Shown here: in pieces, positions 1 to 12,600 of the stretch
How positions within the stretch are numbered: position 1 is the first letter of the stretch
Layout: the number at the start of each line of letters is the position of its first letter
Source of the DNA: Chelydra serpentina
Lineage: Eukaryota; Chordata; Testudines; Chelydridae
NCBI GenBank assembly: GCA_037349315.1
Contig: JBAIAC010000003.1
Location: forward strand, 14,322,501-14,386,500
Direction: 5' to 3'
DNA: 64,000 nucleotides
Position numbers and translations under genes: made by a program
The notes under the pieces: generated by a model
What the model saw: the letters and a program-made list of their open reading frames with translations, nothing else
Told to the model about the DNA's origin: nothing
The model's database searches: none

Positions 1-821
1 ATAGCCTGTCAGGCTGCTTCCTTCCCCTCCCTGCTCTCCATGCGGGGAGCTCAAGGGTTGTTAGATTAGTCAGTGACACAAGAGAGACCTGTCCCTTGAT
101 ATCAGACCAGCAAGCTAGAGGTGTTGATCAAGTGACCTCTCAGGGTCCGGGGCCTTGATCCCGTTCCTTGTGCTGTGCCATGTCCCATCACACAAGATGC
201 TGCAGTGACACTTCCCCCACATTCACCCAGGATGATGTGCCGCCATTGGAATTGGTGAGCTCCCCTCTCTTCTATTTCCATCTGCTCCGGTTGTATTTAT
301 CTGCACTAAGCCATGCCTCCATAAACCTCCTCTATTGCATGCTATGGTTGGGCCCAGAAAGTGGCTTGTCTAACATTTTTGTTCAGTAACAAATTATTCT
401 TCTGAATTTCTTTACAAGCCATGTCTTTGAAAGGGCCTCGTATTTCTTTGTGTGTTTCAATAGAGCATCACATGCTTTGAGTGTCAGCAGGTGCTTTTGT
501 GTTTCTAAGTGGGGATGCTATTCTGTTGTGACGTGGAGCTCAACGCTGCCATGAGTTTACCACCCAGATTTCTGGTTTGTTGACATTTCCTTTTCTCCTA
601 CCTTGCTCTCTCTCTCTCTCATCCCAGTTTATTAGGGCTGCTTTTTAGTCTGCAAATCACAGTATCTTGAGCCTCTTTGCTCATTTATCTCCCTCTCTGC
701 AGCTCATCCCCCCTCCTCTCAGCTCCTTGTTCTCCTTTCCATTCCCCTCTCTCTTCGCAACCTCACCAAACATCTCTTCTCTCTCTGTCCATGTTCAAAC
801 CCTCTCCGTTTCTGAACAGAT
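1..821. other. no gene recognised; pyrimidine-rich in part
   Basis: I see no convincing coding region or recognisable repeat here. Between about 600 and 800 the top strand is rich in C and T, with a short CT repeat near 611-619. The short open frames are what chance would give. Confidence 0.5.
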
Positions 822-824
822 TTA

Positions 825-1126
825 GCCCAGGGCTACACTAGGGGAGGGGGTCGATCTACGATACGCAGCTTCAGCTACGTGAATAACGTAGCTGAAGTCG
901 GTGTATCGTAATCGACTTACCTGGCCATGAGGACGGCGGCGAGTCGATCGCTGCCGCTCCCCCGTCGACTCCGCTTCCACCTTTCGATGAGGTGGATTTC
1001 CGGAGCCGACGGGGAGCGCTTTCGGGGATCGATTAATCGCGTCTAAACGAGACGTGAAAAATCAATCCCCGAAAGATCGATTGCTACCCGATAAATCGGT
1101 GCTCAAATCATGTGTAAACAAGGCCC
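825..1126. mobile_element. PIF/Harbinger-type MITE, copy 1
   Basis: The left end reads GCCCAGGGCTACACTA and the inverted right end reads GGGCCTTGTTTACACA, so the termini are imperfect inverted repeats. TTA precedes the left end and TTG follows the right, fitting a decayed TWA target duplication. The element holds a perfect 12-bp hairpin (CTTCAGCTACGT, 5-base loop) at about 868-896 and a second, longer hairpin rich in CG near 1020-1075. It is CpG-rich and encodes nothing. The copies at 31.1 kb and 60.4 kb share termini and both hairpins, which supports family membership. Confidence 0.75.
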
Positions 1127-2550
1127 TTGAAAATGCCATTTTGATTGTGAAAACATCAGTTTAAAATTCAGTGACATTTTGTTTTGAAATAATTGAAAAT
1201 CAATCATTACACTTTATATTTAAAAAATTAAAGTAAAAAGAACCACATTCTAAACAAAACATTTCAAAATGTATTACAATGCATTTCAATTGACCCAACA
1301 GGATTTTAAATTTTTTGATTTTGCTTTCAATTTTTTTTCCAAATTTTGCCTTTTCATCCCCAGAAAATTCCAAAAACTATTATCTGATTCTCCACTGCCT
1401 TCCACCTTCTATGGTCGATTTATACCTGCATAAAATGGAAAGCACTGCCAGATCAGAACCGGTGTGGACAGCCGCTTTGCTCAGGCACAAATGATCATAC
1501 AAGGTGCAAGGCAATCGAGAATCAGACCTCAAATCTTTATGGGCCAGTTTTTGATACTCTTGGTCGCACTCCATATGTATTGCTATTGGGCCAGATCCTC
1601 ATCTGATGTAAATCAAAGTAGCAGCACTGACTTCAATGGAGTTATGCCAGCGTATACCATCTGGAGACATGACCCAGTGACAAACATTGTCTGGCCCCAA
1701 ATTCCTGAATCAATCTTTTTCTAACCTTTCCTTAGGTGTGAAAGGTTTTGTATCTTTTATTTAAAAAAAACCACTTGCACTTACTGTGTTTATTTCAATA
1801 GAGTTGGCTAACCCATCTCTGGCTTATGTGCTGAAGTCGGCTAGCCTACATGTGGGAGTTAAGACGGTTAACGTACAGATCGGATGACTTTGCTCTGTTG
1901 TGTGCAAACATTCATTTAAAGATTTGCAAAAAACAATCAACAACTCTCTACACATTCCTGATATAGTTGCTCACTCTTAATACTCAAATATTGTCTTTAA
2001 TAATGAATTGATAGTACTTAACAGAGAGCACAATAGCTCTCCTATTAAATCTAAATCTAAATTAAATGAATATTTTAGACTCTCAATTGAAAGTGTTACT
2101 GATAAGTCTTTAATTACTGCTGCTTTCCTGTCTGGGGCTTGAGTAATTCCCAAAGAGGCTAAGCTTGCCTTTCTGCATTACATTAGGCATGAATTTTGCT
2201 TAAAAGTTTAACTTCATTTTGTTGTTGGGATTCTTGATGAAAATAATTAACTGATTTCTATTGAGTGCCACGGTGCTAAATCCAAGCAAAGCAGGCTATA
2301 AAGAGAACATTACCATTGCTATTGACAGTATTTCCATAAACTTCATGGGAAAACTGGAATCTTGCCCTGGTTATACTATGGTCATATGGTGGCGTTGGTT
2401 TTGTTTGCTTTGGTTTTTTGCTTTGGCACCGGCTGAATCATTAAACCTACATGAAAATAACTGTGTCAATCAGTGCCCTACTTATAGAGAAAGGACTGTC
2501 CTGACCATAAGGAAATAGTTTTTCATCACTTTTCTGTGGAAGGAAATCAC
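1127..2550. other. AT-rich stretch without a gene
   Basis: This is AT-rich sequence with no supported gene. The only structure I can name is a decayed foldback repeat at about 1588-1697, listed separately. Open frames such as 2261-2518 show no domain. Confidence 0.5.
1588..1697. repeat. decayed palindromic foldback repeat
   Basis: The left arm (GGCCAGATCCTCATCTGATG) and the right arm (CATCTGGAGACATGACCCAG region) are approximate reverse complements around a centre reading CTTCAATGGAG. Palindromic repeats of this kind are non-autonomous DNA transposon relics in amniotes. The arms here are diverged, so boundaries are approximate. Confidence 0.45.
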
Positions 2551-2554
2551 ACAA

Positions 2555-2685
2555 TATGGCCCTGATCTTGCACAGACGTGTGTGTGTTTAACTTTATGCA
2601 CTGTGATTAGTCTCCCGGAAGTCACAGTATGGTAAAGTTAAGCATGTATGTAATTCTTTGGCAGATCCAGGACTAAACTATGGTT
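2555..2685. repeat. palindromic foldback repeat (GTTAAGCAT type)
   Basis: The segment opens with GGCCCTGATCTTGCACAGAC and closes with a near complement ending in GGCAGATCCAGGAC. Arms containing TTTAACTTTATGCACTGTGA and CACAGTATGGTAAAGTTAAG fold back on each other. Related single arms occur at about 13336-13455, 28362-28425 and 43590-43660, so this is a dispersed family. It encodes nothing. Confidence 0.5.
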
Positions 2686-2732
2686 TATTTTCATGAAATT
2701 TGTCGTGGATGTCTAACAGACCTATGACACAC

Positions 2733-2812
2733 GACAGGTCACCACTGGGATTAAACCCAAGACCTCAGCACCAAAATCACGAGCCCTGCCTTTTGAGCTA
2801 TTAATAGTAGGC
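2733..2812 (-). mobile_element. possible tRNA-derived SINE head
   Basis: Read on the minus strand, TAGCTCAAAAGG resembles a tRNA A box and GGGTTTAATCCCAG resembles a B box, spaced as in a tRNA gene. A full cloverleaf is not evident, so this is at best a SINE head relic. Confidence 0.35.
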
Positions 2813-2966
2813 TTGTGTTGTCAGTGGGATGACTCCATTAGGCACAGGAGAGCACATGAGGCCCAGTAGGTGTTAAATCCAGAACTACTAGACCGCAAAC
2901 CTCTCCCCACTGCCACCCAGCAGAAGCTGTAACCAGCTCACACTCCACTACCCATGACCAATGGCA

Positions 2967-3480
2967 CTGTAGTGGGGTGATCACCCCGCTCCGGCTCTGA
3001 AGGGGTTAAAAGCAGCCCTGGAGAGGGCTGAGGCTCCGAAAGGCTGATTGGGGGAAGCAGCCACAGCTGTGGCCAGCTCAATCAGGGCCCAGCTGGCCCT
3101 TATAAGAGGGCTGTGGGCCAGGAGCTGAGGAGTCTCTCTCTAGCTGTAGAGAGAGGGGGCCGAGCTGCCTGAGACCAAGGTACCTAAAGTAGGGCAGGGC
3201 TGGGGCAAGGCAAGAGGAGCTGGGGAGCTCCAGCCTGGTAAACCCCCAGGCTGCAGGCCTTGCTAAAGGTCCAAGAAGGAACTACTGGAGCAGTGCTGGG
3301 GAATAGGGCAAGAGGAGCTGGGGAACTCCAGCCTGGCAACTCCCCAGGCTGCAGGCCTTGTGCGGGGCCTAAAATAGGTTCTGGGGTTGCAAAGGTGCAG
3401 CCTGGGGTTAGGCAGAGGCAGCTGGTCCCAACCCCCCGTTGCCAGTGATACGTGGCCATTACACTGCAGTCTGCCCCAGT
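2967..3480 (+). repeat. LTR-like dispersed repeat with TATA-like box and internal 93-bp duplication
   Basis: The segment begins TGTAGTGGGGTGATCACC, like an LTR start. It contains CCTTATAAGAGGG near 3098, a possible TATA box. Two copies of a block around AAGAGGAGCTGGGGA...CAGGCTGCAGGCCTTG (about 3215-3269 and 3308-3360) lie 93 bp apart. It stops where gag-like sequence of the downstream gypsy remnant begins. It could be the 5' LTR and leader of that element or a separate repeat. Confidence 0.4.
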
Positions 3481-3489
3481 GAGGAAAAG

Positions 3490-5750
3490 GAGTGCTACCA
3501 CTGCTACCACAGGCTGTATTTCTACTGTGGAGGATCCAACTATGTTCTCACCAAGTGCCCATCACGAGCTCCAGCATGACCCAGTTCAGGAAATGATGAG
3601 GCCCAGGCCCAGTAGAGGGAATTGGTCTGGGCAAGCCCCAATATAACACTCCCCTACTCTTCACTGAGGCATGGGATCCCCCCCTTCAGTGTCCAGCTCT
3701 ACTTCTATGTTCCAGGGGAGTCTTACCGAATTTCCCAACGCTGGGCACTGGTGGATTCTTCGGCAGAATATAACTTCATACATGCTGATACGGAACAAGC
3801 CCTGGGTATTTTGGTACAACCAGACTGTCCCCAAGCTAGTGGAAACTATAGATGGCTCACTCCTGTCCTCAGGGCCAGTGACACAGGAGACGGTGACTCT
3901 GGAAGTTGCCATTTGGGACCATCAGAAAGTCTTTGGTTTGGGATGATTTGCTCACCACACTTCCCCATAATCCTCGGCATTTCGTGACTGGCAGCTCATG
4001 ATCTGCACATCCTTTGGTGTGACCATCAGGTTACCTTCCATTTTGAATTCAGCTAGCAAGTCAATCTAAGCTCACTGTCTGATGAACCCTGGAACATAGA
4101 CATCCCACACTGGGCCCAGCAGATCGAGGGATGTGATCCTTCCCCTCTATTCGGCATTGGTGAGGCCTCATCTGGAGTTCTGTGTCCAGTTTTGGACTCA
4201 GTGGGGGCAGATGACAGAACAAGGAGCAATGGTCTCAAGTTGCAGTTGGGGAGGTCTAGGTTGGATATTAGGAAACACTATTTCACTAGGAGGGTGGTGA
4301 AGCACTGGAATGGGTTACCTAGGGAGGTGGTGGAATCTCCATCCTTAGAGGTTTTTAAGGTCCAGCTTGACAAAGCCCTGGCTGGGATGATTTAGTGGGG
4401 GATTGGTTATGCTTTGAGCAGGGGTTGGACTAGGTGACCTCCTGAGGTCCCTTCCAACCCTGATATTCTATGATTCTGTGATCTATGGTGGAGCCACTTT
4501 TATGTTCCTTTGGGGCTCACTCAGTTAGAGGTACTGTGGCTCTGTCACAACTCACCATTATCAGGCCATATGGGTCACCTTGAGACCCTCAGTTTGACCA
4601 CTCGTTCCTTCTGATGGCCCCGAATGTGCACAACAATCCACTCAGGTTGATTCCTGTGAGACATGCACCCACACCAAGATGCCACTCTCGAAACCCCTCA
4701 TCACCATAATGCTTTCAGAGACACCAGCCAGACCCTGGACAGCCTTCACCCTGGACTTTATAGTCGAACTCCCCATACCTACCAGGCACACTGGAGTCCT
4801 CACCCGGGCCAACCAACTGACAAAAATGCCCTGTGCAGAAAAAATGGCTCAGCTCCTGCTGACTCGTGTCATCTGTCTCCATGTACTCCCAGAGCAAGTC
4901 GCAAGTGATTGGGCTCATCAGTTTGTGTTGCAGTTTTGGCAGGAAACTCTATGATTACTTGGGATCTGCCCTTAGACATCCACTGCCTATCATCCACAAA
5001 CTGATGGTCAGTCCAAGTGAGAGAATCAAGTGTTAGAACAATGAGTTCTAACTTTATGAGTTTCCACCAGGACAATTGGTTGAGCCTCCTACCCCAAGCA
5101 CAGTTTGCATTCAACAATGCTGATCGTGTCTTCACGGGGCAGAGTCTGTTTTATGCAAACTGTGACTTCCACCCCCATCTCTACCCGGTCATACCTGTCA
5201 CCTTCACCAATCCCATGGCCACTGATTGAGTATGCCAGATACATGAGGTCCAAGAAGAACCTCAAGGCACATCTGGGCAAGGCCAAGGAAGATTACAAGT
5301 GATACACTGACTGCCAGTGCTGAGAAGGACCACCATTCATCATCAGGAAAAAAGTGTGGCTTTCGGCCCATAAGCTCTGCACTGACTGGCCATGTCATAA
5401 ACTGGATTGCTGATCTTTTACAGTGACCATAAGGCATCAGTTACCCAGATCACTCAAAATCCAGATAGTGTTTCAGGTAGCCTTGCTAAAACTCTATATC
5501 AACAACCCCTTTTCTCACCAGGCCCAATGACCACAATTCCGGTGCAGATCCAAGGTCATGACAAGTATGAGATCCACAAGGTACTGGACTGAAAAATCAG
5601 ACTCAGTTTCCTCATTAACTGGGAGGATTCTGGCCCAGAATAGTGACCCTGGGAGTCAGCATCCCAAGTCCATGATCTCATCGCTGCTTTTCACACAGCC
5701 CATCTGGACAAACCTGAGCCAGCAGTGTGCCCTAGGAGGTGGGTCTCAAA
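3490..5750 (+). pseudogene. decayed Ty3/gypsy chromovirus (gag end, protease, integrase, chromodomain)
   Basis: Pieces of a gypsy polyprotein lie in the expected order. At 3511-3570 a degenerate zinc knuckle has lost its first Cys and its His. At about 3745-3800 a protease-like active site reads ALVDSSAEYNFIH. From about 4640 an integrase region shows SCETCTHTK (zinc-binding CxxC at 4655-4666), then PWTAFTLDFIVELP and VASDWAHQF, which match the first two catalytic Asp regions. At about 5075-5215 the segment QDNWLSLLPQAQFAFNNA fits the integrase C-terminal part. At about 5565-5690 YEIHKVLD and NWEDSGPE resemble a chromodomain, pointing to the chromovirus group. Many stops and frameshifts break it. 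The reverse transcriptase and RNase H region is missing between about 3990 and 4640, where a CR1 fragment lies. It is a dead copy. Confidence 0.75.
4138..4480 (+). mobile_element. CR1 LINE 3' end, internally deleted
   Basis: The stretch from CCTCTATTCGGCATTGGTGA encodes the CR1 motif '[10 protein letters not shown]', then jumps at about 4200 to [12 protein letters not shown]. It runs through [21 protein letters not shown] to AGMI and a TAG stop at 4393-4395. After that come the CR1 3' UTR (GACCTCCTGAGGTCCCTTCC) and an ATTCTATG tail at about 4460-4480. It lies inside the gypsy remnant and so inserted later. Confidence 0.85.
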
Positions 5751-5759
5751 CCCAGGCCT

Positions 5760-6180
5760 GACAAAGCTACTAGGTATAGAACAGCTCCACACTGCCACCC
5801 AGTTTCAGCAAATTTGTGCTCTAGTACCCAGGACCTGCTGCAGACACATACCCCAGGAAGTTCTGCCTCAAGGGACCTGACAGGCAGAAACCTCATGGCT
5901 CCTGATTGGTTTCCCACCCTACATAAACCCAAGGGGCGTTCCAGGAAGTCTTCATGTAATAATGTGGATCTTCTGTAGCTGCCACAACCATTCCTTCTCT
6001 TGAACTCCTGGTTTTGATCTCACCTTGATTTGGACTTTGCCTCCTGACCTGGACCCTGAAACCTGGCTAGGACTCTGATCCTTGGTATCGGCCCCAGACT
6101 GGAACTTGACTATGAGTCTCAGGTTTGACCCTGCTCTGGCCCTTGTACCTGGCTGCCATTGTCAGGATCCTGACCAGGAG
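5760..6180 (+). repeat. possible gypsy 3' flank or LTR
   Basis: This non-coding stretch directly follows the chromodomain remains. A run near 6000-6170 repeats GGAC/TTGACC-type units (for example TTTGGACTTTGCC, CTGGACCCTGAAAC). It may be the 3' untranslated part or LTR of the chromovirus. I cannot identify ends or a target duplication. Confidence 0.3.
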
Positions 6181-6961
6181 ACATGATTATGCTAAGTCAG
6201 TGTATGAACTATTCATCAGGTTAGGTTGGTTACTCCTCACTTCCTTAGGTCCACAGGAGTTCAAGTCCAATCTAGGGGGCCATTTCTGAAGATTGTTATA
6301 TATTATAGGCTGCACAGGTAATGACTTACATTTAAGGTTGCCTGACATTTTCCATTATAAGACCCTGTTTTCAAATGCTTAAACTTTGCCAAAGTTAAAC
6401 TGTTAGTGTTCAGACACATTTTCCATATTGAAAGTCTATCTCAGGCTAAATATTTTGTGGGAAGATTCAGCTAAAATGGCTCAGCTGTTTCTTGAAATGA
6501 CTTTAGAAGAAAAAATAAGTTTTGTCCACGTTTAAAAAAAAAATCTCTCGAACATTTGGTTGGAAAGCTCTAGCTCCTCCTTACTTTGGAGTAGAGACAT
6601 GACATTTGGCAGTGGGGGTCAGGATGCCACAAATAATGGGTTTTGCTGTCCGTGTAATTTTGCCCTAATCTGGCCAAGTTATGGCTTCTGAAAAATCTCA
6701 GTATGAATATGCTAAGACAGTTGTTGGAGTCTGGCAGCTGAATTCTTTGCATTAAGTATGCTCCAACCTGCGGCTGCAGGGGCTGAACAGGACATTCTTT
6801 GTAATTGCTGCTCCCAGCTGCTGGGGTTCTTTGTAACATCAGGCACCAGAACTGAGAACAAGTCAAGCACTCAGGAGATGCCAGAATTGAGGTTGCCCAT
6901 ATAACCTTAACTTAGCATTCTTGTGGCATGGTCTTTAACTATATGATCACATACTTGTTTG
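6181..6961. other. no gene recognised
   Basis: Mixed-composition sequence with no supported coding region or repeat. The minus-strand open frame at 6570-6866 shows no domain. Confidence 0.45.
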
Positions 6962-7148
6962 TAGTGTTGTTGTGGCCGTATTGGTTCCAGAATATTAGAG
7001 AGCCAAGGTGGTTGATGTAATATCTTTTATTGGACCAACTTCCATTGGAACAGAGCTACACGGAGCGCTCTGTTCGAAAGCTTGTCTCTCTTACCAACAG
7101 AAGTTGGTTCCATAAAAGATATTACTGAACCACCTTTTCTCTCTGATC
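6962..7148. mobile_element. foldback MITE with long inverted arms
   Basis: The left arm (about 6997-7052) reads GAGAGCCAAGGTGGTTGATG and continues AATATCTTTTATTGGACC. The right arm (about 7097-7150) is its near reverse complement, containing AAAAGATATTACTGAACCACC. About 45 bases between the arms hold GCTCTGTTCGAAAGCTTG. This is a non-autonomous foldback DNA element. The family name is uncertain. Confidence 0.7.
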
Positions 7149-7164
7149 ACATACTGTCTTTTCC

Positions 7165-7846
7165 ACAGGACCTGTTGTGTTAATTGTGATGGAATAAATG
7201 GGCCCAGAGAGTCAAAGGTGTCAACATGACCCTGCGACTCTGCAACAGTAAACAGCTAAACATGGTTGAGGGGGTTGAGGTCAGAGACCTTGGCCTGCTT
7301 AGTTCCACGGCAAACACACCATTTATATTTTTATAACTTCTTACTAAAGAAAAAGAAGGGAAAACAGTCAAAACATTTGAAATGGAAAGTATTGAGTAGA
7401 TTTCTATTTTAACTATATCTGTTGTTCCCTTTTCCTTTGCCATAGTGTTCTTATATGGAAAAACCACCTGTTTGACAGTCGTTAGGGGTATTTAAGATGT
7501 TATTAACTGTCCTTTGGAGGTGAGGGAGGGAAGAGAAGTGACTTGAGATGGGCTGGAGCTGCTGCTGTTGCTCCTGCTGAAGTCTGATCCTGTTCCCTTA
7601 GGAGAAAATAGGGACAAATGCACACAAAAGCAAACAAAAAAGATCAGCAAAGATAGAAAATGCAGCTTCTGCCTGTGGTGCTGACTCTTACTTGCAACCT
7701 CCCTGTTGGAGAAAAACAGGCCCAGCCTATGGTCAGATCAGCCACTCTGAGACCTAGCAAACTTGTATCGGCATTGGGCTGCTTAGGACATTGCTTTTAG
7801 CTGCCTCCCTGGTTACAGGATCACACGCTCTTGGCAAAGAGACAGT
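7165..7846 (+). repeat. dispersed repeat H, copy 1 (LTR-retroelement related)
   Basis: The first 570 bases match 57887-58430 in the same order and strand: GATGGAATAAATGGGCC, ACGGCAAACACACCA, CTGTTTGACAGTC, TAACTGTCCTTTGG and ATGCAGCTTCTGCCTGTGGT all recur there with changes. It directly precedes an ERV-type LTR, so it may be retroelement internal sequence. No open frame survives. Confidence 0.55.
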
Positions 7847-9047
7847 TGTGTCATTGCACCCCATAATGCTTTATAGAAATATGCTTATGAGTGTAAATAT
7901 GACATAACTGGAATATGTTTCATGCTAGATATGCCATGTAACATATCTTTGCAAAAGTTATGATCCACTGAATACATGCATACAAATAGGATGAATATAT
8001 CATTTTTATATCTGAAGTTATGAGTTTTGGCTCTATGCTTGTATTTAAAGTGTTTGCTGTAGGAAGCACATAAGGCAGATTTGGTCAACATAGTGTGAAG
8101 GGGTTATTCAAATAATTGGGAGTACTTAACTAGCAATGGACTTTGGGAGACACCAGTCCATATCTGAGCTTTCCTGGGAACATCCAAACTAACATGTAAA
8201 CAATGGCATCGGCCTGTAAAGAACTGAGTCATGCATGGACATGTGACTTGCCCATGTAACCCCAAAACTCCATCTTGTAGCTGTGATTCTGAACAGGAGA
8301 ACACAAGGGGTTTCCACCCACGAGAGAGAGACTATATAAGGCCCTGGGAAACCCCTCCATTTTGTCTTCAGCTGACTCACAAGATAGCCTCTCCACCCCA
8401 AAGATATGCCTGAAAAAAACTGGAACAAAGGACAGTAACCGCAGGGGTGTGAGTGATTGCTGGACCCAGACTAGGAAGGAGTCTAATCTGTCAAAGAATC
8501 TTATTGGAACATCTCTGAGGGTGAGATTTACCTGCATTTAGTTTCCTACTGTATTAGGCTTAGACTTGCATGCTTTTGTTTTATTTTGCATGGTAATTTA
8601 CTTTGTTCTGTCTGTTATTACTTGGAACCACTTAAATCCTACTTTTTATATTTAATAAAAATCACTTTGTACTTATTAATTAACCCAGAGCAAGTATTAA
8701 TACCTGGGGAGCAAACAGCTGTGCATATCTCTCTATCAGTGTTATAGAGGGCAGACAATTTATGAGTTTACCCTGTATAAGCTTTATACAGAGTAAAATG
8801 GATTTATTTGGGGTTTGGATCCCATTGGGAACTGGGTATCTGGCTGTTGGAGACAGGAGCATTTCTTAAGCGGTTTTCAGTTAAGCCTGCAGCTTTTGGG
8901 GGATGTGGTTCAGACCTGGGTCTGTGTTTGTAGCAGGATAGCATGTCTGGCACAACCAGGCAAGGTTCTGAAGTCCCAAGCTGCCAGGGAAAACGGGCTT
9001 AGAGGTAGTCTCAGCACATCAGGTGGCAGACCCAGCCCATCATGACA
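7847..9047 (+). repeat. ERV-type LTR
   Basis: The region starts TGTGTCATTGCACCCC and ends near CATGACA. Inside, ACTATATAAGGCCC (about 8329-8342) is a good TATA box and TTTAATAAAAATCACTTTG (about 8650-8670) a good polyadenylation signal, about 320 bp apart as in a retroviral U3-R layout. A clean target duplication is not visible, so the ends are approximate. Confidence 0.6.
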
Positions 9048-9640
9048 GTCTTGTCCAGCTAAGCCAGACTCTGTTTAGACAGAAGCCAAAATGAGAGAGA
9101 CAGGAAAGAGAAGGGAAAAGACAGGTGAGGGAGGAGGGATTACAAAAGGAACCCAAGTCTCACATTCCAGGTGGCGTTTAGGATTTAGCTGACACCAGCA
9201 GAGGTGGAAATGGCATCTCAGTCTCTTTCTGGCACAGTCTGGTCAGGACATCTCCCAGGATCAGGACAACAACAGCCCAACGGTGTTATGGTAGATTGTA
9301 GGGTCCAAGGGAATGGTGAGGGTAGCAGCCATGATGGTGAAGCTCACCTCTCAGTCCACCCATCATCCAGACATCTACATTTCACACACACACACCCCCA
9401 AAAGACATTTTAAGGACTCCAAAAGGGAGTGAGGGTGGAATACCCCACCCCACTCCTTATTTTATCCACCAATTAGACCTACTGTCCAACACACCAATTT
9501 TGGTCTAGTAACTTCCAATTACATTCTCTTTTGTTTACTGGTCACAATCTTAACAGTCCTTGGGTCATTTCCGTAGACCTTTTTTTGATTAGACTAATTC
9601 AATCTTTTTGTCTTTGACTTGCATTGACTTTTATAAGCAA
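9048..9640. other. possible retroelement internal sequence
   Basis: This lies directly downstream of the LTR. It has purine-rich tracts (about 9085-9140) and a short CA run near 9384-9397. No gag or pol motif is readable. Attribution to the adjacent retroelement is a guess. Confidence 0.25.
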
Positions 9641-12600
9641 TTGTATGTAGCAGGCTGAGTTGGACTTTTGTTACCTTGGACTAACTAGAGAACAAGCCTC
9701 TGCACAGCAGACCTCGTCCCTGAAGATAGACTTCCAAAAAGGCAGGGGAGAGGCCATTTGTTCCTATTGTATGATCCAGAACCAGTTGAGGGCACTGAGA
9801 GTTTTTGCACAGACTTCAATGGGCTTTGAGTCAGGCCCATTGTCGTTAGCATTCTGGTAGCGCCAAAAGGCCCTGTTCAGGACTGGGGTGCTGTAGTGTC
9901 AGGCACTCATCTAGAAATGGACTCTGCCCCGAGGAGCCTACGATCTACTTTGAGACTAGAAGCCACAAGTGGAAAGGAAAGAAGTGCATGACATGGCCTG
10001 TGTCACCACAGCCAACATGAACTTGTGTGGCGTAGGTAGGAACACCGGAATTGCCAGAGATGGTTTGACCAGCAATCCATCCAGGCTGATGTCCTGCCTC
10101 TGATAGAGGCCAGTGCCAAATGCTTCAGAGGGAGGTGCAAACCTCACATTGGAGAACTCTGCAGTAACCGACCCATATTACACGTTTCTTCCTAACTCAA
10201 AGCTGTTAGCAGTTGGCTTATGTCCTAAAGCAGGAGCATTGATATCCCCCTCTCATTTCTATTGGAGCTAGAGTAACTCCAGATCGCCTTACTATTCCTA
10301 ATGCTTAATCCTTTTCTGAATCCTGCTAAGCTCTTTGCTGCAACAGTAACATGTGGCAGCGAGTTCAGTACGTTAATGTGGGTGGGGAGGGGAAACCATG
10401 TCTTCTGATCAGTCCCACATTGGCTGGGTTTTAATTTCATTGTTGTCCCTTTGTTGTTGTAGTATGATAAGAGGAAAGCGGAGCAACTGACTTACCTTCC
10501 CTGTGCCATTCATCATGTTGTATATATGCTAGCACGTCGCAGCTTACCCATCTCCTTTCTCTCCTTTTTCTCTTCTCTCACTTTGGAGTAGTTCCTTGAC
10601 TCAACTCATTGTTCGCAGCTCTACCACTTCCCTGAAATGCATGCCACAGCTTGCTGGGATGCCTATTGCAGACTGCTGTTGCACACACCAATTAGCTAGG
10701 CTGGATTATAAAACCCGGTGGTTGAAAGCATCTTAATTGTCTGATATTGCAAACCTTGAAATGGCACTATACTGCCAGTGTGGCATTCTGAGCAACTCTA
10801 GCTGGGCAACATTGTGATGCCCCTACATGCTTCCAAGAGCATGCTGTTAGCTCATTGCTCTTTTTCCTGACTAGATTGTATCATGGGACTGGTCTTTTAG
10901 CACAAACACAAATGTGCTCCACATAATGTATCCGCTCTTAGGAAGGTAATCGCTGTATTTTCAGATAACAGAATGACTAGTGAAGTCATCTTGCTATTTG
11001 AGGCCAGAGAGAAGCCCCTTTGCCCCAAACCTTGCCCAGAGAGCAGAGTAGTTATTTGCCAAGTGCTGACCATCTGTTTCAGAAGAGCAGATGTTCAGAT
11101 CTTTCCCAAAGCCAGATCTGCAGAACAAGGGTGGCCATCAGAGTGATCTACCGACATTCAAGTACATGCCATGGCCCTAGACATTTCAATGAAGATTCGG
11201 TGTATGTTAAACATCCAGTCAATGCAAAGCTACTTCTTTTGGTAGTGAGTGGGTCCTGTCATTTTCACTGCAGAGCTTTGCCCAGGCAACTGTTCAAAAC
11301 TTACTCAAGCAGATGAGCAAATTGATGTTACTGAATCCAGTCTAATATTAATGTAACCTGAAGAGAGAAGTAAATGAATTAAATCCCCACTAAAACTGTA
11401 GGTGCTTATGCAATAGTTTATGCACAATAGCATATGCAATAGCTAATAATAGCATTATTATGCACAATAGTTTATGCAATAGCTTCTACACAAGCTTCTT
11501 TGGTTTTATTGAGTGACTGTAATTAACACCTTGACCTAGTTCTTTGAAATCGTCTGGGGGACAGGTAAGCTCTAGCAGCTACTTACTTGTGGGCACTGCG
11601 GGCAGATTTCTGTTTGGGTTAAGTGAACAGAGCCACTTGAATCTCAAGGCTCCCTTTGGCACCATGGAGCGTCCTGACAAAAGACAAGTATTTGGCAGAT
11701 GCACAATGTAAAGGAAACTGAAGATGCCAAGTGGAGGAAAGGTTGGGGAACCCACCTCATCTTTCCTGGGTTGGGGGATGGAGCCGTATTTCAGGAAGGC
11801 TGCACAGATGGGCAAAGTCATTTCAGCAGTACATTTAATTTCTTTGACCTCATCAGCTTTCTATATATAACCTCAAAAACCAAAGAGCCAGACTAACAGT
11901 CTGTCATTAGCAGGAAGGCTCTTAGTGGGCTCAGCCATGCGAGTAATCACCGGATTGCAAGGACTTTAGCTCCAGTCAGCAGCTCACACCTGATTTTATT
12001 TAACTAGTGATTCCTCAGCCTCTGAGATTCCAGTAAAAGCATTTTATTTTTTTGTCCTTCACTAGGGTACACTGAATGTTAGATGGCTCTTTCCTGACAC
12101 TTTGAGGCCTGCGCTAATGGCATCTGATAAAAGATGTCATTGATTTTCATTCGACTAAGTAATTTACTCATGCTCCACCTTTCTTCTTCTATTCTTCTCC
12201 TAACCAGTTGGGAATGAATCCAAGTGGCCCCTTTAGTCTCGCCTCTTTTGCACAGCGTGGTGCACATAAATATTTCAGCTCCTTCTCGCCAAGTGGCTCA
12301 GGGGAAGGAAATAACATTTGTGAAATCTGCTGCCCGGCAATTCCCCGCAAACAGCTGCAAAGCAGCAGATCTGCACCCAGAGAGCACAAACTACTGTGGG
12401 TGGCTGGACAGTGGGGTGAAGGAATGGATGGTTGAATGAAGAAGAGAACAGGGTAGATTTTCCCAAGACCTCAGATGTCAAGGCTCACAACAGTGGGAGC
12501 CCAGTGGTTTCACCATTGTTCTCAATAGGAGCTGTTAAGTGCTGAACCCTGTGGTAAATCTAACCCCTTCATGTAGGTGCCTAGAGGAAAGTTGGGCTCT

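Noticed and set aside
2733..2812. Functional tRNA gene
   Set aside because: Only box-like motifs are present; stems do not pair into a cloverleaf and no terminator follows.
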